Shown in pieces: positions 41,890 through 50,755 of a DNA stretch of 64,000 nt; position 1 is the first letter of the stretch, and each line of letters opens with the position of its first letter. A program made the position numbers and the translations under genes. The stretch comes from Pseudomonas veronii. GTDB taxonomy: Bacteria > Pseudomonadota > Gammaproteobacteria > Pseudomonadales > Pseudomonadaceae. Location of the stretch: the NCBI RefSeq assembly GCF_001439695.1, contig NZ_JYLL01000012.1, positions 110,938 to 174,937 of the forward strand, in the 5' to 3' direction. The notes beneath the pieces are model-generated. The model ran no database searches, was not told the origin of the DNA, and was given only the letters and a program-made list of their open reading frames with translations.

Positions 41890-42693
41890 TCATACCTCGT
41901 TGAGCGGTTGAGCGGCATCCAATGCCGCGCGGCCCCGGGGGCCGTGGAAATATTCGTGAATCCAGGCGTCGTCGGTTTCCGAGACGACATCGATGGCATC
42001 GGCCACCAGCACTTTCTTCTGCGCCAGCACCGCCACGCGGTCGGTGATGGTGTACAGCGTGTCCAGGTCATGGGTGACCAGGAACACACTCAAGCCCAGC
42101 GCATCGCGCAGGGTCAGGATCAGTTGGTCGAATTGCGCGGCGCCGATCGGGTCGAGCCCGGCGGTGGGTTCGTCGAGGAACAGGATGTCCGGGTCCAGCG
42201 CCAGGGCACGGGCCAGGGCTGCACGCTTGATCATGCCGCCGGACAGCGACGCCGGGTATTTGTCGGCCGCCGACAACGGCAACCCGGCCAGGGCCAGTTT
42301 GACCGCAGCCAGGTGCTCGGCGTCGGCGCGGCTCAGGCCGGCGTGTTCGATCAGCGGCAGCGCGACGTTCTCGATCACCGTCAGCGAGGAAAACAGCGCG
42401 CCCTTCTGGAACAGTACGCCAAAGCGTCGTTCCACCAGGGAGCGCTCATGCTCCGGCAGGTTCGACAAGTCCTTGCCGAATACCCGTACCTCGCCTGCGC
42501 TGGGCCGGCGCAGGCCGACGATGCTGCGCAGCAGCACCGACTTGCCGCTGCCGGAACCGCCGACCACGGCGAGGATTTCGCCCTTGTACAGATCCAGGTC
42601 GAGGTTTTCATGCACGCTCTGGCTGCCAAAGCGATTGCACAGCCCACGGACTTCGATCACCGCCTCGCTGGGCGCTCGGGGTCGGCGACTCAC
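41890..42693 (-). CDS. MlaF-like ABC transporter ATP-binding protein
   Basis: A 267-aa ATPase with Walker A GGSGSGKSV, signature LSGGMIKR and Walker B ILFLDEPTAGLDPI, the pattern of MCE-associated ATPases. The start is a GTG at 42693 that overlaps the permease stop codon (GTGA), with GGAG at suitable spacing upstream. It powers lipid transport with the upstream permease. Confidence 0.9.
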   Translation of the reverse strand: MSRRPRAPSEAVIEVRGLCNRFGSQSVHENLDLDLYKGEILAVVGGSGSGKSVLLRSIVGLRRPSAGEVRVFGKDLSNLPEHERSLVERRFGVLFQKGALFSSLTVIENVALPLIEHAGLSRADAEHLAAVKLALAGLPLSAADKYPASLSGGMIKRAALARALALDPDILFLDEPTAGLDPIGAAQFDQLILTLRDALGLSVFLVTHDLDTLYTITDRVAVLAQKKVLVADAIDVVSETDDAWIHEYFHGPRGRAALDAAQPLNEV

Positions 42694-43838
42694 CAGCTCA
42701 TCTCCATGAAGAACAGCGCGGCGACTGCATCGAGCACGATCACCACAAAAATCGATTGCACCACGCTGGAGGTGGTATGGGCGCCGACCGACTCGGCGCT
42801 GCCGCTGACCTTGAAGCCTTCCAGGCAACCGATGGCGGCGATCAGGAAGGCGAAGAACGGCGCTTTCACCATGCCCACCAGGAAATGCTTCACGCCAATG
42901 TCCGACTGCAGCAGCGAGAGGAACATCGCCGGTGAAATATCCAGAGTCAGCGCACACACCACCCCGCCGCCGACAATCCCCGAGAGCATCGCCAGGAACG
43001 TCAGCATCGGCAGCGACACCAGCAGTGCCAGTACCCGAGGCAATACCAGCAACTCCATCGGGTCCAGGCCCAGGGTGCGGATTGCGTCGATTTCTTCGTT
43101 GGCCTTCATCGAGCCGATCTGTGCGGTAAAGGCACTGGCGGTGCGGCCGGCGATCAGGATCGCGGTGAGCAAGACGCCGAATTCCCGTAGGAAGGAGAAC
43201 GCCACCAGGTCCACGGTGAAAATTGTCGCGCCAAAGCTCTTGAGTACCGTGGCACCGAGGAATGCCACCACGGCGCCCACCAGAAACGTCAGCAAGGCGA
43301 CGATGGGCGCGGCGTCGAGGCCGGTCTGTTCGATATGCGCAACCATCGGCGTCACGCGCCAGCGCTTGGGCCGGAAAATGCTGCGGGCGAAGGTTTCCAG
43401 GATCAGGCCGATAAAGCCCAGCAGTTGCTTGCTGTCCAGCCACACTGTGTCCACCGCGGCACCGATGCGCGCCAGCAACTGGATGCCGGCGGCTTCTTCC
43501 GGCGCTTTTTCCGGTACGCAGAAATCGTTCAGGGAGCGGTAGACGGTCTTGAGCAGCGCGCGGTCGGCGGCGGACAGGCTGCAATCGGTCTGCTCGGCAG
43601 ATTGCTCGATGCGGTCCGGGCCCAGCAGCTCCACCAGCAGTGAGGCGCCGGCTGTGTCGAGGGCACCGAGGCCATTGAGGTCGATGCGGGCACCGGCGTC
43701 GTATTGGCCGTCGAGTTTGTCCGACAGTTTCTTCAGGTTTGTGTAGTGGGCAAGCGTCCAGTCCCCCGTAATCCTGAGTAACGGGGGGGCGGTGGACGTA
43801 TCGAGGTGGGCTGTGCCGGCCGAGGTACGAGTGGTCAT
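42690..43838 (-). CDS. MlaE-like permease with N-terminal STAS domain
   Basis: A 382-aa protein. An N-terminal STAS-like domain (about 15-110, with IDLNGLGALDTAGASLL) is fused to an MlaE permease domain (about 140-382) with five or six helices and the family motif EFGVLLTAILIAGRTASAF. In canonical Mla systems the STAS partner (MlaB) is separate, so this is a fused form. I chose ATG 43838, with GGAG just upstream; a GTG at 43865 would add nine residues. It heads the four-gene operon. Confidence 0.9.
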   Translation of the reverse strand: MTTRTSAGTAHLDTSTAPPLLRITGDWTLAHYTNLKKLSDKLDGQYDAGARIDLNGLGALDTAGASLLVELLGPDRIEQSAEQTDCSLSAADRALLKTVYRSLNDFCVPEKAPEEAAGIQLLARIGAAVDTVWLDSKQLLGFIGLILETFARSIFRPKRWRVTPMVAHIEQTGLDAAPIVALLTFLVGAVVAFLGATVLKSFGATIFTVDLVAFSFLREFGVLLTAILIAGRTASAFTAQIGSMKANEEIDAIRTLGLDPMELLVLPRVLALLVSLPMLTFLAMLSGIVGGGVVCALTLDISPAMFLSLLQSDIGVKHFLVGMVKAPFFAFLIAAIGCLEGFKVSGSAESVGAHTTSSVVQSIFVVIVLDAVAALFFMEMSW

Positions 43839-43892
43839 AAGCTCCGAGCTTGTCTGGCTATCCACAATGCCTACGTAATAGCACGATACAGC

Positions 43893-44924
43893 TTACTTTG
43901 GGTTGTCCGTTTGTGCTGTGTCAGTCACTTTGAAGCGCAGCACACCGATCACCTGCCCGTCCTCGGTCAGCACCCGGACTTGCCAGCGCCCCACGGAGTC
44001 GGCCGGGAAGTTCTGCTTGTGGGTCCAGGCGCGGTAGCCTTCCTTGCGCCCGCCGTGGATATCCAGGGCGATGCGGTCGACTTCCTGGCCGTTGAATTTC
44101 CACACATGGTAGATCCGCTCATCCAGCCCGCGCGGGGCATTGATCGCGGTATAGGCATACAGCCCGCCGCTGCGCAGTTGGGCGGCGCTGACCTCTTTGA
44201 GATCGTCGCCGGGTGTGCGGTCTTGCAACTGGGTGCTGATCGCCACTTCGGTCATCCACAAGGTGGCCGGTGGAACCCAACTGCGTAGGAACCATCCGGC
44301 GCAGCCAATCGCGGCCGTGACCCCGAGCAGCATCGCCCAGCCTTTGACGCTGCGCAGCGGCAGGCTTACGGCCAGGCTCGGGATCGACAGGACCATGGCC
44401 ACGCCGAGGGCCAGCTTGTAACTCTCGGCGGTGGTCAGGTGCAGGATGATCGGCAGCGCGGTGAGCAGCGCGGCGAACAGGGTCAAGGTGTGCAAGGCGA
44501 GGAACAGCGAGCGTTTGGGCGCCAGCCACTTGTAATACAGCGGGTCGGTGATCGACACCAGCGCCGCCGCGCCGAGCAGCCCAGTGAAGATCGATTGGCC
44601 GCTGTTCCAGGTGGTGGTGATGAAAAAGAACGGCAGCACGAAAAACAGACTTTCCTGGTGGATCATCTGGGTGGCGTAACGCAGCAGCGGTTCGGGGATT
44701 TCGCGCTTGAAGAGTTTGGTGAACAGCTGGGTAAAGCTGTTTTCCAGCATCAGCCACAGCCAGCTCACCAGCATGATCACCGCGATCCAGCTGGCCATGC
44801 CCTGCTGGCGGTCCACCAGAATGAAGCTGCTCACCCCCGAGATGAAACCGCCGAGTGCAATCACCCCTGGGTAGCGCTTCATCAGTTCGAGGATGCGCTG
44901 GATGTAGTGGTTCAGGTTCGGCAT
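43893..44924 (-). CDS. DUF5924/DUF2914 membrane protein
   Basis: A 343-aa protein. The N-terminal half has about seven hydrophobic segments (to residue 215); the C-terminal half is a periplasmic domain with LYAYTAINAPRGLDERIYH and GRWQVRVLTEDGQVIGVLRF, recognisable as DUF2914. Function unknown. The GTG/ATG upstream of the MCE operon is about 30-55 bases from this gene's stop, and both run the same way, so read-through is possible. Confidence 0.8.
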   Translation of the reverse strand: MPNLNHYIQRILELMKRYPGVIALGGFISGVSSFILVDRQQGMASWIAVIMLVSWLWLMLENSFTQLFTKLFKREIPEPLLRYATQMIHQESLFFVLPFFFITTTWNSGQSIFTGLLGAAALVSITDPLYYKWLAPKRSLFLALHTLTLFAALLTALPIILHLTTAESYKLALGVAMVLSIPSLAVSLPLRSVKGWAMLLGVTAAIGCAGWFLRSWVPPATLWMTEVAISTQLQDRTPGDDLKEVSAAQLRSGGLYAYTAINAPRGLDERIYHVWKFNGQEVDRIALDIHGGRKEGYRAWTHKQNFPADSVGRWQVRVLTEDGQVIGVLRFKVTDTAQTDNPK

Positions 44925-44994
44925 TCGGCGGTCACAGTCTTTGTAGGAAAAATCCCAGACAGAATAACGTCTTAGCCCTGGGTGCGGTGCCTCA

Positions 44995-46377
44995 TTACGC
45001 GATCCGTTTGCGATAACTGCGCACGCCGATCACTCCAATCGCGATCAGCCCGAGCACACCGGCGCCGATCCAGTTCAGCATGTCGTAGCTCAGCAGCGGT
45101 TTCTCGATGCGCCAATAGCCCGGCTGCTTGAAGAGTTGGCGCATGGCCTGGTTGGTCTGCGTCAGGCTCACGGCCTTGATGCGTTTGACCGGGTCGCTGA
45201 AGTGACCGTTGTCGTAGTCGCCCGAGGCGCTCCAGTAATAGTCGGCCAGCGCGCTGTTGCCCTGCACGGCCCAGGCCTGGCGTGCGATGGCGGCGTTTTG
45301 CAGGCGGGCGAATGCCGCCGGGTCGAGGCCGTCCTTGAGCAGTTGGGCCGTGAGGTCTTGCAACACCTGTTTGGCTTCGGCGAGGTTTTCCCGTTCGAGG
45401 TCGGCATTCAGGCTGAGGAAACCGACGCCGCCGAGCACTTCGCGTTCGCTCCACGGGCCGTAGGACAAAGCGTGCTTGAGGCGCAGTTGGCGATACAGCG
45501 CCCAGTCGAGGTAGTCCTTGAGCAGGTTGTAGGTTTCGTCATGCTGGTCGTCGAGTACCGGCTCGGGGAACAACCAGTGCAGTTTGGCGCCGTTGCCGAC
45601 CCAGCCATGGATCAGATCGCGGCGGTTGGCGGCGGCGTGCTGGATTTCCGGCAGGGCCAGATGCTCGGTGGGCTCGACCGGGACAAGTTGGCCATAAGTG
45701 CGTTCCAGATAGGCCGGCAGCAGTTTGTCGAGGTCGCCGACGATGATCAGCGTCATGTTGTTGGGGGCGTACCAGTTTTTGCGCAGTTGCTCCAACTGGT
45801 CGCGGGTCAACTGGCCGGCCTCGGCGCGTTCGGCGCACTTGAGGCCCAGTTCGACCGCCAATTGGTTGCTGGCGGTGTGGCCCAGGTCCTGGCGGTCCAG
45901 CAGGCGTTGCAGGTGCGAGTAATGGCCGCCGTCTTCGCGCTCGACCACCTGCTTGGCGGCATTGATATGGGCGTCGGTCAGTTCGGTGCGGGTGAGGATC
46001 GCCCGCAGCAGGTCCAGGACCTTGCGCTGGTTTTGCGCGGGCGCCTCGATCACGAAGGTGGTGTCGGCGTTGCTGGTGTAGGCGTTCCACTCGCCGCCCA
46101 GGGCTTGCATGCGTTCTTCGAGGTCGCCTTCGCCGCCGCCGTCGATACCGCTGAACAACAAGTGTTCGAGCAGGTGCGGCAGTTCCTTGTCTTCGCAACG
46201 GAAGTCATCCAGGCCCACGCCGACCACCAGGCGAATCGCCACATGCCCGCGTTCGGTGCCCGGTTTGAGCAGCAGTTGCAGGCCGTTGGGCAAGGTGTAA
46301 CCCTCGACGTGCAGGCGGTCAAAGGCAAAGGCGTGTGCAGAGCCCATGAGCAGGCAGGCGAGTAACAGGCGACGCAT
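44995..46377 (-). CDS. M16 family zinc peptidase, membrane-tethered
   Basis: A 460-aa protein. A signal peptide (about 1-18) is followed by an M16 N-terminal domain with the inverted zinc motif HLLEH at 68-72 and its distal glutamate in the later QVVERE stretch. A second M16 domain (about 190-400) follows, then a C-terminal membrane helix (about 435-455) with basic RSYRKRIA. This suggests a periplasmic peptidase held in the inner membrane. Substrate unknown. Confidence 0.87.
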   Translation of the reverse strand: MRRLLLACLLMGSAHAFAFDRLHVEGYTLPNGLQLLLKPGTERGHVAIRLVVGVGLDDFRCEDKELPHLLEHLLFSGIDGGGEGDLEERMQALGGEWNAYTSNADTTFVIEAPAQNQRKVLDLLRAILTRTELTDAHINAAKQVVEREDGGHYSHLQRLLDRQDLGHTASNQLAVELGLKCAERAEAGQLTRDQLEQLRKNWYAPNNMTLIIVGDLDKLLPAYLERTYGQLVPVEPTEHLALPEIQHAAANRRDLIHGWVGNGAKLHWLFPEPVLDDQHDETYNLLKDYLDWALYRQLRLKHALSYGPWSEREVLGGVGFLSLNADLERENLAEAKQVLQDLTAQLLKDGLDPAAFARLQNAAIARQAWAVQGNSALADYYWSASGDYDNGHFSDPVKRIKAVSLTQTNQAMRQLFKQPGYWRIEKPLLSYDMLNWIGAGVLGLIAIGVIGVRSYRKRIA

Positions 46378-46434
46378 AACTGGCTTCCTGGCGAGTGAGG
46401 TCAGTGTTAACTGACTTCAGCGGCCGTCTTACGT

Positions 46435-48093
46435 TCAGGGCGAATGTGTGATGTCGGCAATATCTTCGGCGGACAGCGCGCCGGTGTCGGACGTTTCCAA
46501 GACTACATAAGCACTGCTGCAAAACAATGAGTTCAAGCGTTTCATGTCGGCAATCAGTTCCAAATGCAGGGAACTGGTCTCCAGGCTCTGTACGATCTTG
46601 CGTTGCAGGCGACTGACGTGGGCATGGGCCAGGCGCCGCTCCTGGGCGCGGAAGCGACGTTTCTCGCGCAGCAATTGGCGCGCGCTTTCCGGGTCGGCAC
46701 TGAGGAATACCGACAGGCCCAGGCGCAGGTTGGCAATCAGTTGGCTGTGCAGGCCGGTGAGTTCTTCCAGGCCCACTTCGGAGAACTGGCGACGTTGGGA
46801 CGTTTTCTGCTGCTGGACTTTGCGCAGCATGCGTTCGATCAGGTCGCCGGCCAGTTTCAGGTTGATCGACAGCTCGATGATCTCGGCCCAGCGGCGGTTG
46901 TCCTGTTCGCTGAGGTCTTCGCGGGGCATTTGCGCCAGGTAGAGTTTGATCGCGCTGTAGAGCGCCTCGACGTCGTCGCTGAGGCTGCGCATTTCCTGGG
47001 TGATGGCCGTCTGTTTGCCGCGCAGCACTTCGAGCATTGCGGTGAGCATGTTGTCGATCAGGTCGCCCAGGCGCAGGGTTTCCCGCACCGCGTTGGCCAG
47101 CGCCAGGCTTGGCGTGGCCAGGGCGGCGAGGTCCAAGTGGCGCGGCGTGGCCTTGCCGTTGGTCTCTTCCCGTTCGGGCAGCAACCACGCGCAGACCCGG
47201 GCCATCGGGCCGATGCTCGGTAGCAGGATCAGGCAGCGACTGACGTTGTAGAGCAGGTGGAAGCTGATGACCATGCCTTGGGCGCTGTAATCCAGGCTGT
47301 CCATCCACAACACGAGCGGGTCGAGCACCGGGATGATCAGCAACAGGCCGATCAATTTGTACAACAGGCTGCCCAGGGCCACCTGGCGTCCGGCGGCGTT
47401 CTGCATGTTGGTGCTGAGGAAGGCCAGCACGCCGCTGCCGATGTTGGCGCCGATCACCAGGCCGATGGCCACGTGCAAGCCGATCACTCCGGCGCCGGCC
47501 AGGGTGGCGGTCAGCAGTACGGCGGCGAGGCTGGAGTAGGAAATCATCGCGAACAACGCGCCGACCAGCGCATCGAGCAGGATGTCGCCGGTCAGTGAGG
47601 CGAACAGCACCTTCACGCCCTGTGCGTGGGTAATCGGCCCGGCGGCTTCGACGATCAACTGCAGGGCGAGGATGATCAGCCCGAGGCCGATCCCGACCCG
47701 ACCCAATTGCCCGGCCCGTGTCTGCTTGCGCGAGAGGAAGAAGATCACCCCGAGAAAGATCAGCAGCGGCGACAGCCAGGACAGGTCCAGGGTGAGCACC
47801 CGGGCCATCAGCGCCGTCCCGACGTCGGCGCCGAGCATGGTCGCCAGGGCAGGCATCAGCCCCATCAGGCCCTGGCCGACAAACGATGTGACCAGCATGG
47901 CGGTGGCGTTGCTGCTCTGCACCATGGCCGTCACCAGGATACCGGCGACGAACGCCAGCCAGCGCTTGGACATGTTTTGCCCGATGACGTGGCGCAGGTT
48001 GGAACCGTAGACCCGCAGGATGCCGGTACGGACGATATGCGTGCCCCAGATCAGCAGGGTCACGGCGGAAAGCAGATTGAGCAAGGTCAGCAT
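46435..48093 (-). CDS. Na+/phosphate cotransporter family protein with PhoU-like domain
   Basis: A 552-aa protein. The N-terminal 300 residues are membrane helices containing the two Na/Pi repeat motifs (QSSNATAMLVTSFV and a YSSLAAVLLTATLAG equivalent). The C-terminal 220 residues form a helical PhoU-like domain. It probably moves phosphate across the inner membrane, and direction is not clear. The ATG at 48093 (MLTLLNLLSAV) has a GGGGGG run upstream; the longer frame to 48132 lacks a standard start. Confidence 0.87.
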   Translation of the reverse strand: MLTLLNLLSAVTLLIWGTHIVRTGILRVYGSNLRHVIGQNMSKRWLAFVAGILVTAMVQSSNATAMLVTSFVGQGLMGLMPALATMLGADVGTALMARVLTLDLSWLSPLLIFLGVIFFLSRKQTRAGQLGRVGIGLGLIILALQLIVEAAGPITHAQGVKVLFASLTGDILLDALVGALFAMISYSSLAAVLLTATLAGAGVIGLHVAIGLVIGANIGSGVLAFLSTNMQNAAGRQVALGSLLYKLIGLLLIIPVLDPLVLWMDSLDYSAQGMVISFHLLYNVSRCLILLPSIGPMARVCAWLLPEREETNGKATPRHLDLAALATPSLALANAVRETLRLGDLIDNMLTAMLEVLRGKQTAITQEMRSLSDDVEALYSAIKLYLAQMPREDLSEQDNRRWAEIIELSINLKLAGDLIERMLRKVQQQKTSQRRQFSEVGLEELTGLHSQLIANLRLGLSVFLSADPESARQLLREKRRFRAQERRLAHAHVSRLQRKIVQSLETSSLHLELIADMKRLNSLFCSSAYVVLETSDTGALSAEDIADITHSP

Positions 48094-48261
48094 GCTCGGC
48101 CCCCCGTGTGGGTGGGCTCCAACAGGAGCCAATGAGAATTGCCGCGTGCCGTTCTACGTCTTGTACTTAAGCTGTAGTTGGCGAAAGGGCTGTGCGCCAG
48201 CATCGCATAGCTAAAGTCGGGTTTGAAACAAAACTGTCATGAAGTCAGTTTTGTGCAGATG

Positions 48262-48288
48262 AAAAAATGGGGCGCGAACGCCCCATTT
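48262..48288 (-). terminator. Rho-independent terminator of terC-like gene
   Basis: AAATGGGGCG pairs perfectly with CGCCCCATTT across a four-base loop. On the minus strand it is followed by a T run. It lies 17 bases after the stop of the TerC-family gene. Confidence 0.85.
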
Positions 48289-48304
48289 CAGCAGCGGATC
48301 AAGA

Positions 48305-49072
48305 TTATTGACCCGGAATGTCCTTGCGCAGTTTCACAGGGTCCTGCTGTTTCTTCTTTTTCGCGATGGCGGTACGCATCTTGATGTTCACCGCTTCCAC
48401 CGCCAGCGAGAACGCCATGGCGAAGTAGACGTAGCCTTTAGGCACATGCACGTCGAAGGATTCGGCGATCAGCACGGTACCCACCACTACCAGGAACGAC
48501 AGCGCCAGCATCTTCAGCGACGGGTGCTTGTCGATGAAGTCACTGATGGTGCCGGCCGCTGCCATCATCACCAGCACCGCGACCACGATCGCCGCGATCA
48601 TCACCGGTACGTGGGACACCATGCCGACGGCAGTGATCACCGAGTCCAGGGAGAACACGATGTCGATGATCGCGATCTGGATGATGGTGTAGATGAACTT
48701 GCCACCGGCGCCTTTGGGCTCTTCGTGGGTTTCGTCTTCACCTTCCAGGGCGTGGTACATCTCCTGGGAGCTTTTCCACAGCAGGAACAAACCACCGAAG
48801 AACAGGATCAGGTCGCGCCCGGAAATGCCCTGGCCGAAGACCACGAACAGGTCGTCGGTCAGGCGCATGACCCAAGTGATGGACAGCAGCAACAGGATTC
48901 GCGTGACCATGGCCAGGGCCAGGCCGAAGATCCGGGTACGCGCCTGCATATGCTTGGGCATGCGGCTGACCAGGATCGAAATCATGATGATGTTATCGAT
49001 GCCCAGGACGATCTCGAGGGCCGTCAGGGTGAAGAAGGCAATCCAGATTTCCGGATTGGTCAGCCATTCCAT
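48305..49072 (-). CDS. TerC family integral membrane protein
   Basis: A 255-aa protein with seven hydrophobic segments and the conserved acidic membrane motifs LEIVLGIDN (near residue 24) and DIVFSLDSVITAVG (near 140). TerC-family proteins handle metals, and several export manganese or support metalation of secreted proteins. A charged loop (EGEDETHEEPKGAG) separates the two halves. No Mn riboswitch fits in the 64-base gap upstream. It follows the citrate transporter gene on the same strand. Confidence 0.9.
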   Translation of the reverse strand: MEWLTNPEIWIAFFTLTALEIVLGIDNIIMISILVSRMPKHMQARTRIFGLALAMVTRILLLLSITWVMRLTDDLFVVFGQGISGRDLILFFGGLFLLWKSSQEMYHALEGEDETHEEPKGAGGKFIYTIIQIAIIDIVFSLDSVITAVGMVSHVPVMIAAIVVAVLVMMAAAGTISDFIDKHPSLKMLALSFLVVVGTVLIAESFDVHVPKGYVYFAMAFSLAVEAVNIKMRTAIAKKKKQQDPVKLRKDIPGQ

Positions 49073-49136
49073 GTGTATTCCTTTAAGCGAGTGTTAAACC
49101 GCGCCAGCTGCAGCGCCGCGCGGTGAGTCGGTACGA

Positions 49137-50444
49137 TTATAGAGTGCTGAACAGCGGAAAAATCCCCATCAGCAACGCCGCGAACATTATGCACAGGCAC
49201 ACCAGCACTGCCCACTTCAGGGTGAAGCGCTGGTGATCGCCGAATTCGATACCGGCCAGGGCCACCAGCAGGTAAGTCGATGGCACCAACGGGCTGAGCA
49301 AGTGTACGGGTTGGCCGACGATGGAGGCGCGGGCCATTTCTACGGCGGTGATGCCATAGTGACTGGCGGCTTCGGCCAGCACCGGCAGTACGCCATAGTA
49401 GAACGCATCGTTGGACATGAAGAAGGTGAACGGCATGCTCACCAGCGCGGTGATCACCGCCAGGTAAGGGCCCAGGGCTTCTGGAATGACCGCCAGCAGG
49501 CTCTTGGACATGGCGTCGACCATGCCGGTGCCCGACAGGATGCCGGTGAAAATCCCTGCAGCGAAGATCAACCCCACCACGGCCAGTACGCTGCCGGCAT
49601 GGGCGGCGACGCGGTCTTTCTGCTGTTGCAGGCACGGGTAGTTGACGATCATCGCGATACTGAACGCCACCATGAACAGCACCGGCAGTGGCAACAGGCC
49701 GGCGATCAACGTACACATCAGCGCCAGGGTCAGCACGCCGTTGAACCAGATCAGCTTCGGACGGCGGGCATCCGGGTATTGCGACACGCTGATTTCGCTG
49801 TGATCGATCTCGTCGCCCTGCAGGTGCAGTTCACCCAGGCGCGCACGTTCGCGCTTGCCGTACATGTAAGCGATCACCAGGATCGCGACCACGCCGGCGG
49901 CCATGGCCGGGATCATCGGGACGAAGATGTCTGACGGGTCCACATGCAGCGCACTCGCGGCGCGAGCGGTCGGGCCGCCCCAGGGCGTCATGTTCATCAC
50001 GCCACCGGCGAGGATGATCAGGCCGGCCATGATCCGCGGGCTCATGCCGATGCGCTGGTACAGCGGCAGCATCGCGGCCACGCAGATCATGTAGGTGGTG
50101 GCGCCGTCACCGTCGAGGGACACCACCAAGGCCAGCACGGCGGTGCCGACCGAGACTTTCAGCGGGTCGCCCTTGACCATCTTGAGGATCTTGCGCACGG
50201 CCGGGTCGAACAGGCCGGAGTCGATCATCAGGGCAAAGTAGAGGATGGCGAACATCAGCATCACGCCGGTCGGCGCGAGCTTGGTAATGCCTTCGAGCAT
50301 CATCGGGCCGATCTTCGGCGCGAAACCGCCGAACAGCGCGAACAGAATCGGCACGATGATCAGGGCGATCAGCGCGGACAGGCGCTTGGTCATGATCAGG
50401 AACATGAACGTGATGACCATGGCAAAGCCAAGGAAAGTCAGCAT
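49137..50444 (-). CDS. Citrate transporter, CitMHS family
   Basis: A 435-aa transporter with about 12 hydrophobic segments. Signature parts are SLDGDGATTYMIC, MNMTPWGGPTARAAS and FFMSNDAFYYGVLPV, which mark the CitMHS family that imports citrate complexed with Mg or other divalent metals. The ATG follows GGAGTATTCCT. The leader holds an A/C-rich CA motif and a short upstream frame (listed). PA5476 (citA) is the P. aeruginosa counterpart. Confidence 0.92.
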   Translation of the reverse strand: MLTFLGFAMVITFMFLIMTKRLSALIALIIVPILFALFGGFAPKIGPMMLEGITKLAPTGVMLMFAILYFALMIDSGLFDPAVRKILKMVKGDPLKVSVGTAVLALVVSLDGDGATTYMICVAAMLPLYQRIGMSPRIMAGLIILAGGVMNMTPWGGPTARAASALHVDPSDIFVPMIPAMAAGVVAILVIAYMYGKRERARLGELHLQGDEIDHSEISVSQYPDARRPKLIWFNGVLTLALMCTLIAGLLPLPVLFMVAFSIAMIVNYPCLQQQKDRVAAHAGSVLAVVGLIFAAGIFTGILSGTGMVDAMSKSLLAVIPEALGPYLAVITALVSMPFTFFMSNDAFYYGVLPVLAEAASHYGITAVEMARASIVGQPVHLLSPLVPSTYLLVALAGIEFGDHQRFTLKWAVLVCLCIMFAALLMGIFPLFSTL

Positions 50445-50493
50445 AGGAATACTCCAGGCGTAGCGCGGCTAAGGAATGGCGAACCGGGTGGGG

Positions 50494-50562
50494 TCAGCGC
50501 AGAACGAGAGGCACGAGGCTTACGGGTGGAGTGGGGGCGAACAGGCGGGAGCGAGCGGACAT
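50494..50562 (-). CDS. Possible 22-codon leader peptide upstream of the citrate transporter
   Basis: ATG at 50562 opens a 22-codon frame, MSARSRLFAPTPPVSLVPLV plus two residues, ending at a TGA at 50494-50496, 49 bases before the transporter start. The ribosome-binding site is weak (GGTGA). The peptide is proline-rich, and consecutive prolines could slow ribosomes. A second overlapping frame starts at 50575. Conservation is needed to decide. Confidence 0.35.
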   Translation of the reverse strand: MSARSRLFAPTPPVSLVPLVLR

Positions 50563-50574
50563 CGGGAATCACCA

Positions 50575-50588
50575 TTGTTGTTGTTAAC
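50575..50588 (-). promoter_or_regulatory. Crc/Hfq-type CA motif in the citrate transporter leader
   Basis: Read on the minus strand the bases are GTTAACAACAACAA, containing the A-rich AAYAAYAA pattern bound by Hfq with Crc in Pseudomonas catabolite repression. It lies about 13 bases upstream of the small leader frame and about 130 bases upstream of the transporter start. Confidence 0.5.
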
Positions 50589-50706
50589 AGCCGGTCTGTT
50601 GCCGGCAGTGGGGGCGATCCTAGACGCGTAAGCTTTCAGCCAGCTTTCGTTGATCAAACAGGTGAGGTGGAAATGACACACGGTCTCCAGGCCTGCGCAG
50701 ATCAAC

Positions 50707-50732
50707 ATGTGGGAGGGGGCTCGCTCCCACAT
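50707..50732. repeat. Single REP palindrome
   Basis: ATGTGGGAG and CTCCCACAT arms around GGGGCTCG. It belongs to the same REP family as the others here but stands alone. It lies 24 bases beyond the stop of the DUF4105 gene and may terminate it. Confidence 0.75.
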
Positions 50733-50755
50733 TCAGCTGGTGTATGCGCAAATTT

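Larger units (their letters stand above)
50445..50755. other. Citrate transporter control region
   Basis: A 311-base gap between the citrate transporter start and the DUF4105 gene stop. It contains the CA motif and upstream frame (next two entries) and a REP palindrome at 50707-50732. I see no promoter with good matches in both hexamers. Confidence 0.5.

Noticed and set aside
41887..43542. Long plus-strand frame across the MCE operon
   Set aside because: It spans three genes on the other strand that have clear ABC motifs and overlapping starts and stops.
49073..49136. A yybP-ykoY manganese riboswitch upstream of the TerC-family gene
   Set aside because: The gap is only 64 bases and lacks the expected paired helices.
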